Positions 9,405-18,356 of a stretch of DNA of 64,000 nucleotides are shown piece by piece. Within the stretch, counting starts at the first letter, position 1. Each line of letters begins with the position of its first letter. The notes under the pieces were generated by a model. It did not search any database. It was given only the letters and a program-made list of their open reading frames with translations, and was not told where the DNA came from. The stretch is from Hydrogenoanaerobacterium saccharovorans (GTDB lineage Bacteria; Bacillota; Clostridia; Oscillospirales; Ruminococcaceae), in assembly GCF_003814745.1 (NCBI RefSeq), contig NZ_RKRD01000002.1:372001-436000 (forward strand). The letters run 5' to 3'. The translations under genes were made by a program, and so were the position numbers.

Positions 9405-9797
9405 AGCGTCCCTCCTACCCTCAGTATATTATTAAAATAGTTACATTAAGCCATAAATTAAACTTTTCCATAATATGCCCTCAATGAGTTAACCATAATA
9501 AAGCATAAAATATTGCACTATTTTTTTGATATTTTAAAAATTTGTCGATTCATACACTTTTTTATAAATGTTATAGCAAAAATCACAAATAATAGATAAG
9601 GCGTCCAATGGCGCTATTTATTTAAAATATGAATTGAAATCATTCAAAATAGTAACAAATATTGAGTTTTAGTGGTAATTTATAGATATATGTTCGATTT
9701 TATGCAAGTATTAACAATTGGACTTGCAAGATGTGTTGACAGGAGATGCCTGCAAGCTGTATCATGACAATAGAATTTTATAGGGAGAAGTGATGTC
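9405..9797. promoter_or_regulatory. AT-rich divergent intergenic region with ddh promoter
   Basis: No gene is visible in this 393-nt, very AT-rich stretch. A plus-strand promoter lies at 9736-9765: TTGACA (9736-9741), 18-bp spacer, TATCAT (9760-9765) preceded by TG. It would start the ddh transcript near 9772, about 25 nt before the start codon. I saw only weak candidates for the minus-strand gene. Confidence 0.65.
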
Positions 9798-10691
9798 ATG
9801 ATAAAAGCAGCGATTGTAGGTTACGGAAATATCGGAAAATCGGTTTTAGAGGCGATTTCTGCAGCAGCAGATTTTGAACTGGTCGGTGTTGTGCGCCGTA
9901 ATCCTGCCAATGTTCCGGCAGAGCTTGCGGGCATGCAGCTGGCAAGCGATATTGCAGACCTTTCCGTTCGCCCGGATGTAGCGATTTTGTGCACCCCCAC
10001 ACGCTCTGTACCGGATTTTGCAAAGCACTGCCTTGAGTTGGGCATCAACACGGTTGACAGCTACGATATACATAGCAGCATATGGGATTTGAAATGTACG
10101 ATTGACCCAATTGCAAAGGCGCATAAGGCTGTTTCTGTTCATTCGGCGGGATGGGACCCCGGCTCAGACTCGATTGTGCGTGCGCTGATGCTTGCTGCCG
10201 CGCCTAAGGGCATTACCTACACCAATTTTGGCCCAGGTATGAGCATGGGGCACACGGTTGCTGTAAAGGCGGTTGAAGGGGTGCGCAAGGCGCTGTCGGT
10301 GACCATCCCTCTGGGTACTTCGATTCACCGCAGAATGGTTTATGTTGAGGTGGAAAAGGGATATTCCTTTGATGAGATCGCGAAGAAAGTAAAGCAGGAC
10401 CCCTATTTTGTGCATGACGAAACCCATGTAATCGAGGTTGCCGACGTAGATGCATTGCTGGATATGGGGCATGGTGTAAACATGGTGCGCAAGGGTGTAT
10501 CGGGCAGTACGCAAAATCAACTGTTTGAATTCAACATGAAAATCAACAACCCGGCACTTACTGCACAGATTTTGGTAGGTGCGGCAAGAGCAAGTCTAAA
10601 GCAGGCACCCGGTGCTTATACAATGATAGAAATCCCCTTGATTGACTTGCTTTATGGTGACCGCGAGGCACTCATTCGACAACTCGTATAA
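9798..10691 (+). CDS. ddh: meso-Diaminopimelate D-dehydrogenase
   Basis: NADPH-dependent enzyme that makes meso-diaminopimelate in one step from tetrahydrodipicolinate and ammonia, bypassing the succinylase/acetylase branches of lysine and peptidoglycan synthesis. 297 residues, lacking the long inserts of the ~325-residue type. It starts with a Rossmann motif GYGNIG (8-13). It also has the family segments CTPTRS, SAGWDPGSDS and FGPGMSMGH that bind the D-amino acid centre. ATG at 9798 follows GGGAGAAG. It is a single gene with its own promoter. The enzyme is patchily distributed and found in some Clostridia. Confidence 0.92.
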   Translation: MIKAAIVGYGNIGKSVLEAISAAADFELVGVVRRNPANVPAELAGMQLASDIADLSVRPDVAILCTPTRSVPDFAKHCLELGINTVDSYDIHSSIWDLKCTIDPIAKAHKAVSVHSAGWDPGSDSIVRALMLAAAPKGITYTNFGPGMSMGHTVAVKAVEGVRKALSVTIPLGTSIHRRMVYVEVEKGYSFDEIAKKVKQDPYFVHDETHVIEVADVDALLDMGHGVNMVRKGVSGSTQNQLFEFNMKINNPALTAQILVGAARASLKQAPGAYTMIEIPLIDLLYGDREALIRQLV

Positions 10692-10702
10692 TTTGTGATA
10701 TT

Positions 10703-10837
10703 ATGAAACACAGAATAGCTTTACAAGACGAAACACCCGGCTGCTTGTACAAAATCTTAAACGATTGGGCCGCAGGGGGCGCTCTGCCTGTATTATCTCA
10801 CAAAAAGGCGGCAAAGCTATTGACAAAGCCACTTTAG
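10703..10837 (+). other. Possible 44-codon open frame, doubtful
   Basis: An ATG at 10703 opens 44 codons ending at TAG 10837. There is no convincing ribosome binding site and I recognise no family. The yceD promoter (10820-10848) overlaps its last codons. It may be chance or a gene remnant; recorded because it fills the gap between ddh and yceD. Confidence 0.2.
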
Positions 10838-10848
10838 AAATATATAAT
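10820..10848 (+). promoter_or_regulatory. Consensus promoter of the yceD-rpmF operon
   Basis: TTGACA (10820-10825), 17-bp spacer, TATAAT (10843-10848): a perfect vegetative promoter. Predicted start near 10855, about 22 nt before the yceD start codon, as expected for a highly expressed ribosomal-protein operon. Confidence 0.9.
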
Positions 10849-10876
10849 ATTCTGCGTGGCGTTATGAGGTGTCATT

Positions 10877-11374
10877 ATGATGATTGATTTAAAGCAGCTC
10901 TTCGAAATTGTTGGGGAAAGCATTGATATTGATTGCTGCCTAAGCCTTTCGGAGGTCAAGCTGGGAATGACAAACCCCTTCACCGAGCCCGTACATCTAA
11001 GCGGTAAGATTACAAACCGTGCAGGTATAGTCACCCTAAACTATACTGCGTCCGCGGCTGCGCATCATGTATGCGACAGATGTCTCGCTCCCATCAATAC
11101 CCCTGTAGTGTTCGGTTTTGAGCACATTTTGGTAAAACAAGTCAATGATGACAGCAATGATGATTTCATTGTGGTGCCCAACCTGGTGTTGGACTTGGAT
11201 GAGCTGGCGTCGTCCGATATTATACTTGAATTGCCCAGTAAGGTATTGTGTAAAGAGGATTGCAAAGGCTTATGCCCCACTTGCGGTGTAAACTTAAACG
11301 AGCAATCATGCAATTGCACCCAAAAGCGGATTGACCCGCGCCTTGAAATATTAAGTAAATTGCTGGAAAATTAA
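10877..11374 (+). CDS. yceD: YceD family protein (DUF177)
   Basis: 165 residues. The family is almost always encoded directly before rpmF, as here, and is linked to 23S rRNA accumulation in bacteria and chloroplasts. The diagnostic C-terminal half is present: a DxxCxRCL segment (CDRCLAP) and the Cys-rich motif CKEDCKGLCPTCG followed by CNC, probably a zinc site. Two adjacent ATGs (10877, 10880) follow GAGGTG; either could be used. It is transcribed with rpmF from the consensus promoter. Confidence 0.92.
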   Translation: MMIDLKQLFEIVGESIDIDCCLSLSEVKLGMTNPFTEPVHLSGKITNRAGIVTLNYTASAAAHHVCDRCLAPINTPVVFGFEHILVKQVNDDSNDDFIVVPNLVLDLDELASSDIILELPSKVLCKEDCKGLCPTCGVNLNEQSCNCTQKRIDPRLEILSKLLEN

Positions 11375-11403
11375 AAATACACAGTTTTAAGGAGGTGCTG
11401 AAC

Positions 11404-11586
11404 ATGGCAGTACCAAAGAGAAAAATATCCAAAGCAAGAAGAGATAAAAGACGTTCCAGCGTCTGGAAGCTGGATGCTCCCGCATTCTCGAAATGCACAC
11501 AGTGCGGTGAGTTGAAAATGCCTCACAGAGTTTGTCCGAACTGCGGTTTCTATAAAGGCAAAGAGGTTATCAAGAAAGAGGCTTAA
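11404..11586 (+). CDS. rpmF: 50S ribosomal protein L32
   Basis: Small basic protein of the large ribosomal subunit; 60 residues. It opens with the family signature MAVPKRKISKARRDKRR. It has the zinc ribbon CTQCGE...HRVCPNCG, i.e. the four-cysteine (zinc-binding, C+) form rather than the zinc-free paralogue. The start at 11404 has AAGGAGG 7 nt upstream; an in-frame GTG at 11395 overlaps that site and is not used. It ends the yceD-rpmF operon. Confidence 0.97.
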   Translation: MAVPKRKISKARRDKRRSSVWKLDAPAFSKCTQCGELKMPHRVCPNCGFYKGKEVIKKEA

Positions 11587-11600
11587 TTGCCTCTCAAAGG

Positions 11601-11632
11601 ATGAGGGAGGATTTATCCTCCCTCATTTTTTT
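11601..11632 (+). terminator. Terminator after rpmF
   Basis: Perfect 11-bp stem (11601-11611 with 11616-11626), 4-nt loop, then seven T. Confidence 0.93.
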
Positions 11633-11745
11633 AACCATAAGCTTGTATGATAGTACCAACTGCGGTTTTCTATAACCTGCTTGCGTTTTGTATCATCGGC
11701 GTATCTGCGTAGAACGCTACTTTCGAAAGGGGCTTACTCATTGCA

Positions 11746-13068
11746 ATGCCAGTAAAAATTAAAAGTGTCGAGCGTCGCTCCCCCGCACAAAAGGCAGGCA
11801 TTGCGGCGGGCGAAACCCTGCACAAAATCAACGGCAACAAGATTGTGGACGTATTGGACTACCGCTTTTATATGACCGACGAACATCTCGATGTAGAAGT
11901 GGAGGATATTAGCGGCAAACTTCGTCATATCCACATTACCAAGCAAGAATACGACGACCTTGGTTTGGATTTTGAAACTTACCTAATGGACAGACAGCAT
12001 ACGTGTAAAAACAAATGCGTTTTTTGCTTTGTTGACCAAATGCCGCCCAATATGCGCGATACCTTGTATGTAAAGGATGACGATTCGCGGATGTCCTTTT
12101 TGTTTGGTAACTATATCACGCTTACCAACCTTACAGACGAGGATATTGACCGTATTATCAAAATGCGTATCAGCCCAATTAATGTTTCGGTGCACAGCAC
12201 CAACCCCGAATTGCGCGTTACGCTGATGAAAAACCCCAATGCAGCTGCATCGCTGCGGTATTTAAAGCGGTTGGCGGAGCATGATATTAAAATCAACACC
12301 CAGTTGGTTTTATGCCCTCAACTGAACGACGGTAAAGAGCTGGAGCGGAGCATTACCGATTTGGCAGAACTGTTCCCTGCAGTGGAGAGCATTGCCTGCG
12401 TACCGGTGGGTATCACAAAATATCGCGACGGGTTATTCCACCTGCGCCCTTATACCAAAGCCGAGGCACAGCAGGTGATTGACACCATTCATGAATATTC
12501 CGACCGGTTTTTAAAAGAGCACGGCGACCGTATTGTTTACCCTGCGGATGAATTCTTTTTGCTTGCTCAAATGCCAATCCCCAATGAGGAATATTACGGA
12601 GAGTTCGACCAGTTGGAAAATGGCGTGGGCTTGCTTGCGATGCTAAAGCAGGAGTTTGCCGAAGCCCTTGCCGATGCGCATGATAGCGGTAAAAAACGCA
12701 GCGTAACCATTGCTACGGGTGTTGCGGCGGGCGAGTTTATAAAAGACCTGGCCGCACAAGCGCAGAGTAAATACAAGCAGCTAAAATGCCAGGTTGAAGT
12801 AATACAAAACGACTATTTTGGAGAGAATATAACGGTTGCAGGGCTCATCACCGGTACAGACTTAATTGCACAGCTCAAGGGCAAAAACCTGGGGGAAGAA
12901 GTTCTTATCACCTCGGCGATGCTGCGGCATGAGCAGGACAAATTTTTAGATGATTTTACCATCGAACAGGTAGAACAAGCACTTGGGGTAAAGCTTACGG
13001 TGGTGGACAATGACGGTTACGAATTGCTGGGCAGTATACTGAACGAAGACTTATGGGCAGATGCTTAA
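11746..13068 (+). CDS. DUF512 family protein with PDZ domain and radical-SAM-like cluster
   Basis: 440 residues. The N-terminal ~60 residues form a PDZ-like domain (SPAQKAGIAAGETLHKINGNKI). A cysteine triad Cx3Cx2C follows at C87, C91 and C94 (CKNKCVFCF), the [4Fe-4S] motif of radical-SAM proteins. Downstream segments (SVHSTNPELR, NTQLVLCPQLNDG) fit a radical-SAM TIM barrel, followed by the DUF512 domain. The substrate of this widespread clostridial family is unknown. Its conserved position just before der suggests a link to ribosome or tRNA maturation, but that is inference. The ribosome binding site AAAGGGG is about 15 nt before the ATG, rather distant. Confidence 0.88.
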   Translation: MPVKIKSVERRSPAQKAGIAAGETLHKINGNKIVDVLDYRFYMTDEHLDVEVEDISGKLRHIHITKQEYDDLGLDFETYLMDRQHTCKNKCVFCFVDQMPPNMRDTLYVKDDDSRMSFLFGNYITLTNLTDEDIDRIIKMRISPINVSVHSTNPELRVTLMKNPNAAASLRYLKRLAEHDIKINTQLVLCPQLNDGKELERSITDLAELFPAVESIACVPVGITKYRDGLFHLRPYTKAEAQQVIDTIHEYSDRFLKEHGDRIVYPADEFFLLAQMPIPNEEYYGEFDQLENGVGLLAMLKQEFAEALADAHDSGKKRSVTIATGVAAGEFIKDLAAQAQSKYKQLKCQVEVIQNDYFGENITVAGLITGTDLIAQLKGKNLGEEVLITSAMLRHEQDKFLDDFTIEQVEQALGVKLTVVDNDGYELLGSILNEDLWADA

Positions 13069-13154
13069 AATAAGCAGATAGACATAGGTTGCTATAAAAA
13101 CTTACAAAGCAAGCATGATAGATAATAAAATACCTATGCTTGCTCATAATACAG

Positions 13155-13169
13155 GCGGGCATTGCCCGC
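13155..13169 (+). repeat. GC hairpin abutting the der ribosome binding site
   Basis: GCGGGC (13155-13160), loop ATT, GCCCGC (13164-13169), one base before GAGGAGG. One of several similar leader hairpins in this window (see findings). Confidence 0.7.
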
Positions 13170-13186
13170 AGAGGAGGCGGAAAATT

Positions 13187-14506
13187 ATGTCAAAACCGAT
13201 TATCGCAGTGGTAGGACGGCCTAATGTGGGCAAATCCACACTGTTTAATAAGCTGATAGGTCATCGCCTTTCGATTGTGGAGGACACTCCCGGTGTTACG
13301 CGCGACCGAATCTACGCAGAATGTGAATGGCTCAACAAAGAGGTGATGCTGGTAGATACGGGAGGCATTGAGCCGAAAACCGATGATATCATCTTGTCGC
13401 AGATGCGCCGTCAGGCACAGATTGCGATTGACAGCGCGGATGTCATCATCTTAGTGACAGACATCAAAACCGGAGTTACCGCAACCGACCAAGATATTGC
13501 GATGATGCTGCAAAAAAGCGGAAAACCCATCGTGCTGTGCGTGAATAAATGCGATGCACCCGGCCAGGTACCTGCCGATTTTTACGAATTCTATAACCTT
13601 GGATTGGGCGACCCGATTGCAGTATCCTCGGTACATGGGCACGGTACGGGCGATTTGCTGGACGAGTGTTTTAAACACATCGACTTTGACCGCCCCGAAG
13701 AATACACTGAAGAATATATTAAGGTGGCAATCATTGGTAAACCCAATGTGGGTAAAAGCTCGCTTGTCAACAAAATCGCAGGCGAGGAGCGCATGATTGT
13801 GTCGGATATTGCGGGTACGACCCGCGACTCCACCGATACAATTGTGGATGACGAACGCGGAAAATTCGTGTTTATCGATACGGCGGGGATTCGCAGAAAG
13901 AGCCGTGTAGATGAGAATATCGAGCGCTATTCGGTGCTGCGCTCGTATATGGCAGTTGACCGCAGCGATGTATGCGTGATACTGATTGACGCTGTGGAAG
14001 GCTTTACCGAGCAGGACAGCAAGATAGCAGGCTATGCGCACGAGCAGGGCAAGGCTTGCATTATAGCTGTAAACAAATGGGATGCTGTGGAAAAACACGG
14101 TAAAACCATGCAGGAATATGAGAAGAAGCTCCAGAATGATTTCAGCTTTATGTCTTACGCGCCGTTCTTGTTTATATCGGCAAAAACAGGGCAGAGGTTG
14201 GATAAGCTGTTTGAGCTGATTAAATACGTCAACGAGCAAAACTGTATGCGCATTTCTACAGGTAAATTGAATGATATACTCGCTTACGCTACAGCACGCG
14301 TACAACCCCCAACCGATAAAGGTAAGCGCTTAAAGATTTACTACATTACACAGGCATCCACCCGTCCACCCACATTTGTATCATTCGTCAACAAAGCAGA
14401 GCTGTATCATTTCTCCTATCAGCGCTACATCGAAAACCAAATTCGTGAGACGTTTGGGTTGCAGGGAACGCCGATTCGCATGATAACAAGGCAGCGGGGC
14501 GAATAA
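13187..14506 (+). CDS. der: Ribosome biogenesis GTPase Der (EngA)
   Basis: Essential double GTPase needed for 50S subunit assembly. 439 residues with two G domains in tandem. The first P-loop is GRPNVGKS (10-17) with DTPGVTR and NKCD; the second is GKPNVGKSS with DIAGTTRD, DTAGIRR and NKWD. A C-terminal KH-like domain ends TPIRMITRQR. The ATG at 13187 has GAGGAGG 9 nt upstream; the longer frame to 13115 lacks a binding site. A GC-rich hairpin (13155-13169) sits directly before the Shine-Dalgarno. Confidence 0.97.
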   Translation: MSKPIIAVVGRPNVGKSTLFNKLIGHRLSIVEDTPGVTRDRIYAECEWLNKEVMLVDTGGIEPKTDDIILSQMRRQAQIAIDSADVIILVTDIKTGVTATDQDIAMMLQKSGKPIVLCVNKCDAPGQVPADFYEFYNLGLGDPIAVSSVHGHGTGDLLDECFKHIDFDRPEEYTEEYIKVAIIGKPNVGKSSLVNKIAGEERMIVSDIAGTTRDSTDTIVDDERGKFVFIDTAGIRRKSRVDENIERYSVLRSYMAVDRSDVCVILIDAVEGFTEQDSKIAGYAHEQGKACIIAVNKWDAVEKHGKTMQEYEKKLQNDFSFMSYAPFLFISAKTGQRLDKLFELIKYVNEQNCMRISTGKLNDILAYATARVQPPTDKGKRLKIYYITQASTRPPTFVSFVNKAELYHFSYQRYIENQIRETFGLQGTPIRMITRQRGE

Positions 14507-14626
14507 CCCTTAAATTTATCAATCAAAATGCGGGCGGGGTGCGTCCCCGCACTTGAAATACGGCGGCGTTAGCGTTATGATAGTAATAGTAACAGCCACC
14601 AAAACTTCATCTTCGGAGGGATTGCG

Positions 14627-15283
14627 ATGTCGACACAGACTTCTATCATTCTCGGTTCTCTGATTGTTGCAGTATGCTCTTATTTATTGGGCAGTATCAG
14701 CTGGTCGGTGATTGTGTCCAAGCTGATTTTTCACAAGGATGTGCGCGATTTTGGCAGCGGAAATGCAGGTATGACCAATGTATTGCGTACCTTTGGCAAA
14801 GGCGCTGCAGCGCTGGTAACTGTGGGCGATTTCAGCAAAAGCATACTAACGGTGGCGGTAAGCAGAGGGGTGTTTGCACATCTGTTTGGTACATTGCCGT
14901 TTGATATTGGATACATTGCCGGGATATTTACTATTTTAGGGCATTTGTTCCCGCTGTATTTTCATTTTAAAGGCGGCAAAGGCGTTCTTACAGCACTGGG
15001 CATGATTTTGGTCATCAACCCCATTGTGTTTTTGGTGCTGGTGGCGCTTTGCATACCTCTTTTGTTTATCTGCAAAATTGTATCCGTGGCATCCATTACA
15101 GGGGCAATTGTCTACCCGATTGTAACGTTTATCGTTCTGTCGCTGATGAACCGGCCTGCAATGATAGACACTGTATTTTCGGTTTTTATCGGGTTGCTTG
15201 TGGTGTATATGCACCGAGTCAACATCAAACGTTTGATAAACGGGACAGAATATAAGTTCGGAAAACCCAAGGAAGAAAAATAG
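14627..15283 (+). CDS. plsY: Acyl-phosphate:glycerol-3-phosphate acyltransferase PlsY
   Basis: Integral membrane enzyme that moves the acyl group from acyl-phosphate to glycerol-3-phosphate, the first step of phospholipid synthesis. 218 residues with about five hydrophobic helices. The conserved family loops are present: GSGNAGMTNVLRTFG (phosphate binding), GHLFPLYFHFKGGKGV and the later GLLVVYMHRVNIKRL. ATG at 14627 follows CGGAGGG. It pairs with gpsA 13 nt downstream, which supplies its glycerol-3-phosphate substrate. Confidence 0.96.
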   Translation: MSTQTSIILGSLIVAVCSYLLGSISWSVIVSKLIFHKDVRDFGSGNAGMTNVLRTFGKGAAALVTVGDFSKSILTVAVSRGVFAHLFGTLPFDIGYIAGIFTILGHLFPLYFHFKGGKGVLTALGMILVINPIVFLVLVALCIPLLFICKIVSVASITGAIVYPIVTFIVLSLMNRPAMIDTVFSVFIGLLVVYMHRVNIKRLINGTEYKFGKPKEEK

Positions 15284-15296
15284 GAGGGAATGGTAC

Positions 15297-16310
15297 GTGG
15301 CAAAGATTGGTGTGTTAGGAGCGGGCGGTTTTGGCATCGCCCTTTCGGTTATGTGCAACAAAATGGGGCATGAAGTAACCCTTTGGAGTGCATTTCCTGC
15401 CGAAATTACGGAAATTATACGTGACGGACAGAACCTGCGTCTGCTGCCTAAGGTGAAAATTCCGCAGGAGATTAAGCTTACAAGCAATATTGAGGATCTG
15501 CAGGGAAATGATCTTATCATTTTGGCAGTACCGTCTTTTGCAGTACGCGAAACCGCACACAAGCTGCAGCCTTATATGGGTGAGGGCAGCGTTTTAGCCA
15601 CGGTAGCAAAAGGCTTGGAGGATCAATCTCACAAGCGCCTTTCTGAAGTGATAGCAGAAGAATTGCCGCAGTGCAAAATTGTGGTTATCTCGGGCCCCTC
15701 GCATGCCGAAGAAGTAGCAACCGGTGTACCTACCACAGTGGTTGCCGCATCGTCTAGCCGCCAGGCGGCAGAACATGTACAAGACTTGTTGATGAACCCC
15801 ACCCTGCGCATTTATGTAAATGATGATATTAAGGGCGTAGAGTATGGCGGTGCACTGAAGAACGTAATAGCACTTGCAGCCGGCATTTGTGACGGGCAGA
15901 AACTGGGCGATAACTCGAAAGCCGCGCTGATGACCAGAGGCATTACCGAGATCGCGCGGCTTGGCGTTGCACTTGGCGCAAATCACGAAACTTTTGGCGG
16001 GCTTTCGGGCATTGGCGACCTAATTGTTACTTGTACCAGTATGCACTCGCGTAACCGCCGTGCAGGTATTTTTATTGGTCAAGGCAACACTGCGCGCCAA
16101 GCATTGGAAAAAGTGGGTATGACGGTGGAGGGTTACCTCGCCACCAAAGCAGCGTATGAGCTGAGCAAAAGCGTGGATGTAGAGATGCCCATTGTAGAAC
16201 AGTGCTATTTGGTGCTGTATAAAAACAAGTCACCTAAAAAAGCCATAGCCGACTTAATGGGGCGCCCCAAGCGTCATGAGTCAGAAACCATTTGGCTGCA
16301 AACCAAATAA
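15297..16310 (+). CDS. gpsA: Glycerol-3-phosphate dehydrogenase [NAD(P)+]
   Basis: Reduces dihydroxyacetone phosphate to sn-glycerol-3-phosphate for phospholipid synthesis; cytosolic. 337 residues: Rossmann motif GAGGFG (7-12 region), SGPSHAEEVATG, and the catalytic lysine region YGGALKNVIALAAG followed by GGLSGIGDLIVTC. The start is GTG at 15297 with AGGAGGG 9 nt upstream. Likely cotranscribed with plsY, so precursor supply and acylation are coupled. Confidence 0.97.
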   Translation: MAKIGVLGAGGFGIALSVMCNKMGHEVTLWSAFPAEITEIIRDGQNLRLLPKVKIPQEIKLTSNIEDLQGNDLIILAVPSFAVRETAHKLQPYMGEGSVLATVAKGLEDQSHKRLSEVIAEELPQCKIVVISGPSHAEEVATGVPTTVVAASSSRQAAEHVQDLLMNPTLRIYVNDDIKGVEYGGALKNVIALAAGICDGQKLGDNSKAALMTRGITEIARLGVALGANHETFGGLSGIGDLIVTCTSMHSRNRRAGIFIGQGNTARQALEKVGMTVEGYLATKAAYELSKSVDVEMPIVEQCYLVLYKNKSPKKAIADLMGRPKRHESETIWLQTK

Positions 16311-16327
16311 GTCTCGGAGGAATAGGA

Positions 16328-16672
16328 ATGGCAGACAATAAAACCAAAAACAAAGGGTTAAGCCCTATGTTTCGTATCATAGCCGCTGTATATATACTGT
16401 ATTTGTCTTATGATTTAATTAAAAATTTTGTAAATATACCTGCAAACCAACGTTGGTTTTTTATTATCACGATTGTGATATTTATTGCGGCATCGATATG
16501 GTTTTTGCTTTCTGCCTATCAAGATATAAAACAGCAGAAGGCGCTTGAAGATGCCGAGAAAGCTGCAGAAGCGGCACAGCCTAACGCACAAGAAGAGTTG
16601 GCTGAACTTAATGATGCTGAAGAACTTGGGCAGGATATTTACCCCAATGAGGATAAAAATACGGATGAATAG
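16328..16672 (+). CDS. Small membrane protein with acidic tail
   Basis: 114 residues, unrecognised. Two membrane helices (about 16-37 and 44-65) are joined by a short loop NIPANQRW. A cytosolic tail of about 50 residues is rich in Glu, Asp and Ala (EDAEKAAEAAQ...EELAELNDAEE), probably helical. ATG at 16328 follows CGGAGGAATAGG; the frame runs back into gpsA but no earlier start has a binding site. It lies 17 nt after gpsA and before a strong terminator, so it is the last gene of plsY-gpsA. Function unknown. Confidence 0.75.
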   Translation: MADNKTKNKGLSPMFRIIAAVYILYLSYDLIKNFVNIPANQRWFFIITIVIFIAASIWFLLSAYQDIKQQKALEDAEKAAEAAQPNAQEELAELNDAEELGQDIYPNEDKNTDE

Positions 16673-16709
16673 AAAAAAGGTTCCGAACAAACTGTTCGGA
16701 ACCTTTTTT
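16673..16709. terminator. Bidirectional terminator between convergent operons
   Basis: Perfect 17-bp stem (16673-16689 with 16693-16709), including six A at one end and six T at the other, so it works in both directions between the gpsA operon and the DUF4097 gene. Confidence 0.95.
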
Positions 16710-16713
16710 GCTT

Positions 16714-17769
16714 TTATTGGAATTTTACTGTGATGCTGCCGCTGCTATTGTCAATGGAGATGCTGTTTGGTGCACCGCTGTTTTGTAATACCGAACCTTT
16801 AAAATTGTCGTTGTCCACTTGGATTTTACCAAAATCGGTGCTGAGGTCTAGGCTGTAATGTTCGCGCGGAGATGCTGTGGTTAAGGTGACCTTTCCAAAA
16901 TCGGAAGAGATATTGATGACGCCGGTGAAAGCACCGCTCAAATTGACGTCACCGCTGCTGCTGTCTATTTTTAGCCCTTCTGCGGTGGAACGTTCAGCGG
17001 TAATCCTGCCAAAATCACTCTCGAATACAGCATTGCCCAATCTACAAGCCTGCACTGTTGTATCGCCGCTGCTGCTTTTTGATTCAAAATGCTCTGTATT
17101 TACGTTTCTGTAAGTAACCTTGCCAAAGTCACTTTCTAACATTAGTTTTTCTGCTGTTATGTCGCTAAAATTACTCTCTCCGCTCGAAATTTCTGCGTCA
17201 ATAATTTTTGCTGAGAGATTGCCGACCGTTAGTTTACCAAAATCGCATTCTATATTCAAATCCCCTTTTAAGGCGATTTTGGTACTATCTTTGATTTCAA
17301 CATTACCCATATCTACATTTACAGTGATGAATTCAAGTTCATCCACAGGGAAATAAACGTTAACAAAGTTGTTTTGCTTACGGCTGAAAGGGATATTAAA
17401 AATGTTGAAATTGATAATATTCTCGCTTTGGCTGTGCCGAAATTGCAGCGTGCCGTTTTGCATAACGGTGCACGCAGGTTTGGGCTGGTTTGAGGGGAAA
17501 GCATACTCAACCTGATAGCGGTTTGAGGGGATAAGCCGTACATCGGCAAAGTCAACGTCAATATCAATTGCGGTAAAAGCACCGGTGTCTATCGTTTCTG
17601 TCATAGCGCTGCCTCCTTTTTGAGAATCAAATCCTTGATGCCAACCTGAGTTATTAAAATAAACACCAAGGTTACCTCCGCTTATGGCGTAAGCGGCAAC
17701 AGCCATCAATGCGCCCAGTAAAATCATACTTGCCGATACAATTAAAACAATCATCGTACTCTTTTTCAT
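16714..17769 (-). CDS. DUF4097 family beta-strand repeat protein
   Basis: 351 residues with one N-terminal membrane helix (about 7-29), the rest outside. The body is a beta-solenoid-like repeat in which two motifs alternate: DFGK-(I/V/L)-T (five copies, one DFGR) and SSGD/SSGE (about four copies). This is the pattern of DUF4097/YvlB-like proteins that work with HAAS-domain (DUF1700) partners. Its start overlaps the stop of the DUF1700 gene by 4 bp (ATGA), indicating translational coupling. Members of such operons respond to envelope stress or antibiotics; the ligand is unknown here. Confidence 0.88.
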   Translation of the reverse strand: MKKSTMIVLIVSASMILLGALMAVAAYAISGGNLGVYFNNSGWHQGFDSQKGGSAMTETIDTGAFTAIDIDVDFADVRLIPSNRYQVEYAFPSNQPKPACTVMQNGTLQFRHSQSENIINFNIFNIPFSRKQNNFVNVYFPVDELEFITVNVDMGNVEIKDSTKIALKGDLNIECDFGKLTVGNLSAKIIDAEISSGESNFSDITAEKLMLESDFGKVTYRNVNTEHFESKSSSGDTTVQACRLGNAVFESDFGRITAERSTAEGLKIDSSSGDVNLSGAFTGVINISSDFGKVTLTTASPREHYSLDLSTDFGKIQVDNDNFKGSVLQNSGAPNSISIDNSSGSITVKFQ

Positions 17770-18356
17770 AACGGTTTCCTCCTAACTACACGTTTGCTTA
17801 TAAAGCGGGCAATTCCGCTAAAAGTTTCTTTGGTAAGCCACATCACCGGTAAAAACAGCAGCAAGCCGATACCTGCTGAAACCAATCCCACTCCCATGGC
17901 GCAAATTCCGGTGGGTACGTGCACCCCAAGCATAAACAGGCCTGCAACAAAGCCGGCAATTCCTGCCAAAATCAGTGCAAATACGAAACAGAAAAAAGCA
18001 AACGTCACTGCTACGGCTGCTACAACCATTGCCAGTGCAACGGCCGCAATGGCAACTGCAATCGGCAAGGCAATAGGTGAAGCAAACACCGCAAGAATGG
18101 CAATCCATACTGCAGAAAGCCCTTTTTTTGCTGTTTTGGGCGGATTGTACACTGCCAAATCCCTCACCATATATTCGGCTGTAATCTGCTGCGCTATTTT
18201 CATGGGGTCGCCTAACTCTTGCAGTACCTTTTGCTCGTTTTCCACGCCCGCATCGTCGAAGTATTCTGTGTAGTAACGTACGGCGTTTTCAATTTCTTCA
18301 GGCGGCAATTTTTTTAAACCTTCGCGAAGCCTCAGAAAAAAGTCAAGCCTTGTCAT
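17766..18356 (-). CDS. DUF1700 (HAAS) domain membrane protein
   Basis: 196 residues. The N-terminal ~65 residues are the helical HAAS domain (MTRLDFFLRLREGLKKLPPE...YYTEYFDDAG). They are followed by three to four hydrophobic helices very rich in Ala, Val and Ile (about 80-185). HAAS proteins are membrane partners of PadR regulators and of DUF4097 proteins. The gene overlaps padR by 14 bp upstream and DUF4097 by 4 bp downstream, so all three are one operon. Confidence 0.88.
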   Translation of the reverse strand: MTRLDFFLRLREGLKKLPPEEIENAVRYYTEYFDDAGVENEQKVLQELGDPMKIAQQITAEYMVRDLAVYNPPKTAKKGLSAVWIAILAVFASPIALPIAVAIAAVALAMVVAAVAVTFAFFCFVFALILAGIAGFVAGLFMLGVHVPTGICAMGVGLVSAGIGLLLFLPVMWLTKETFSGIARFISKRVVRRKPL

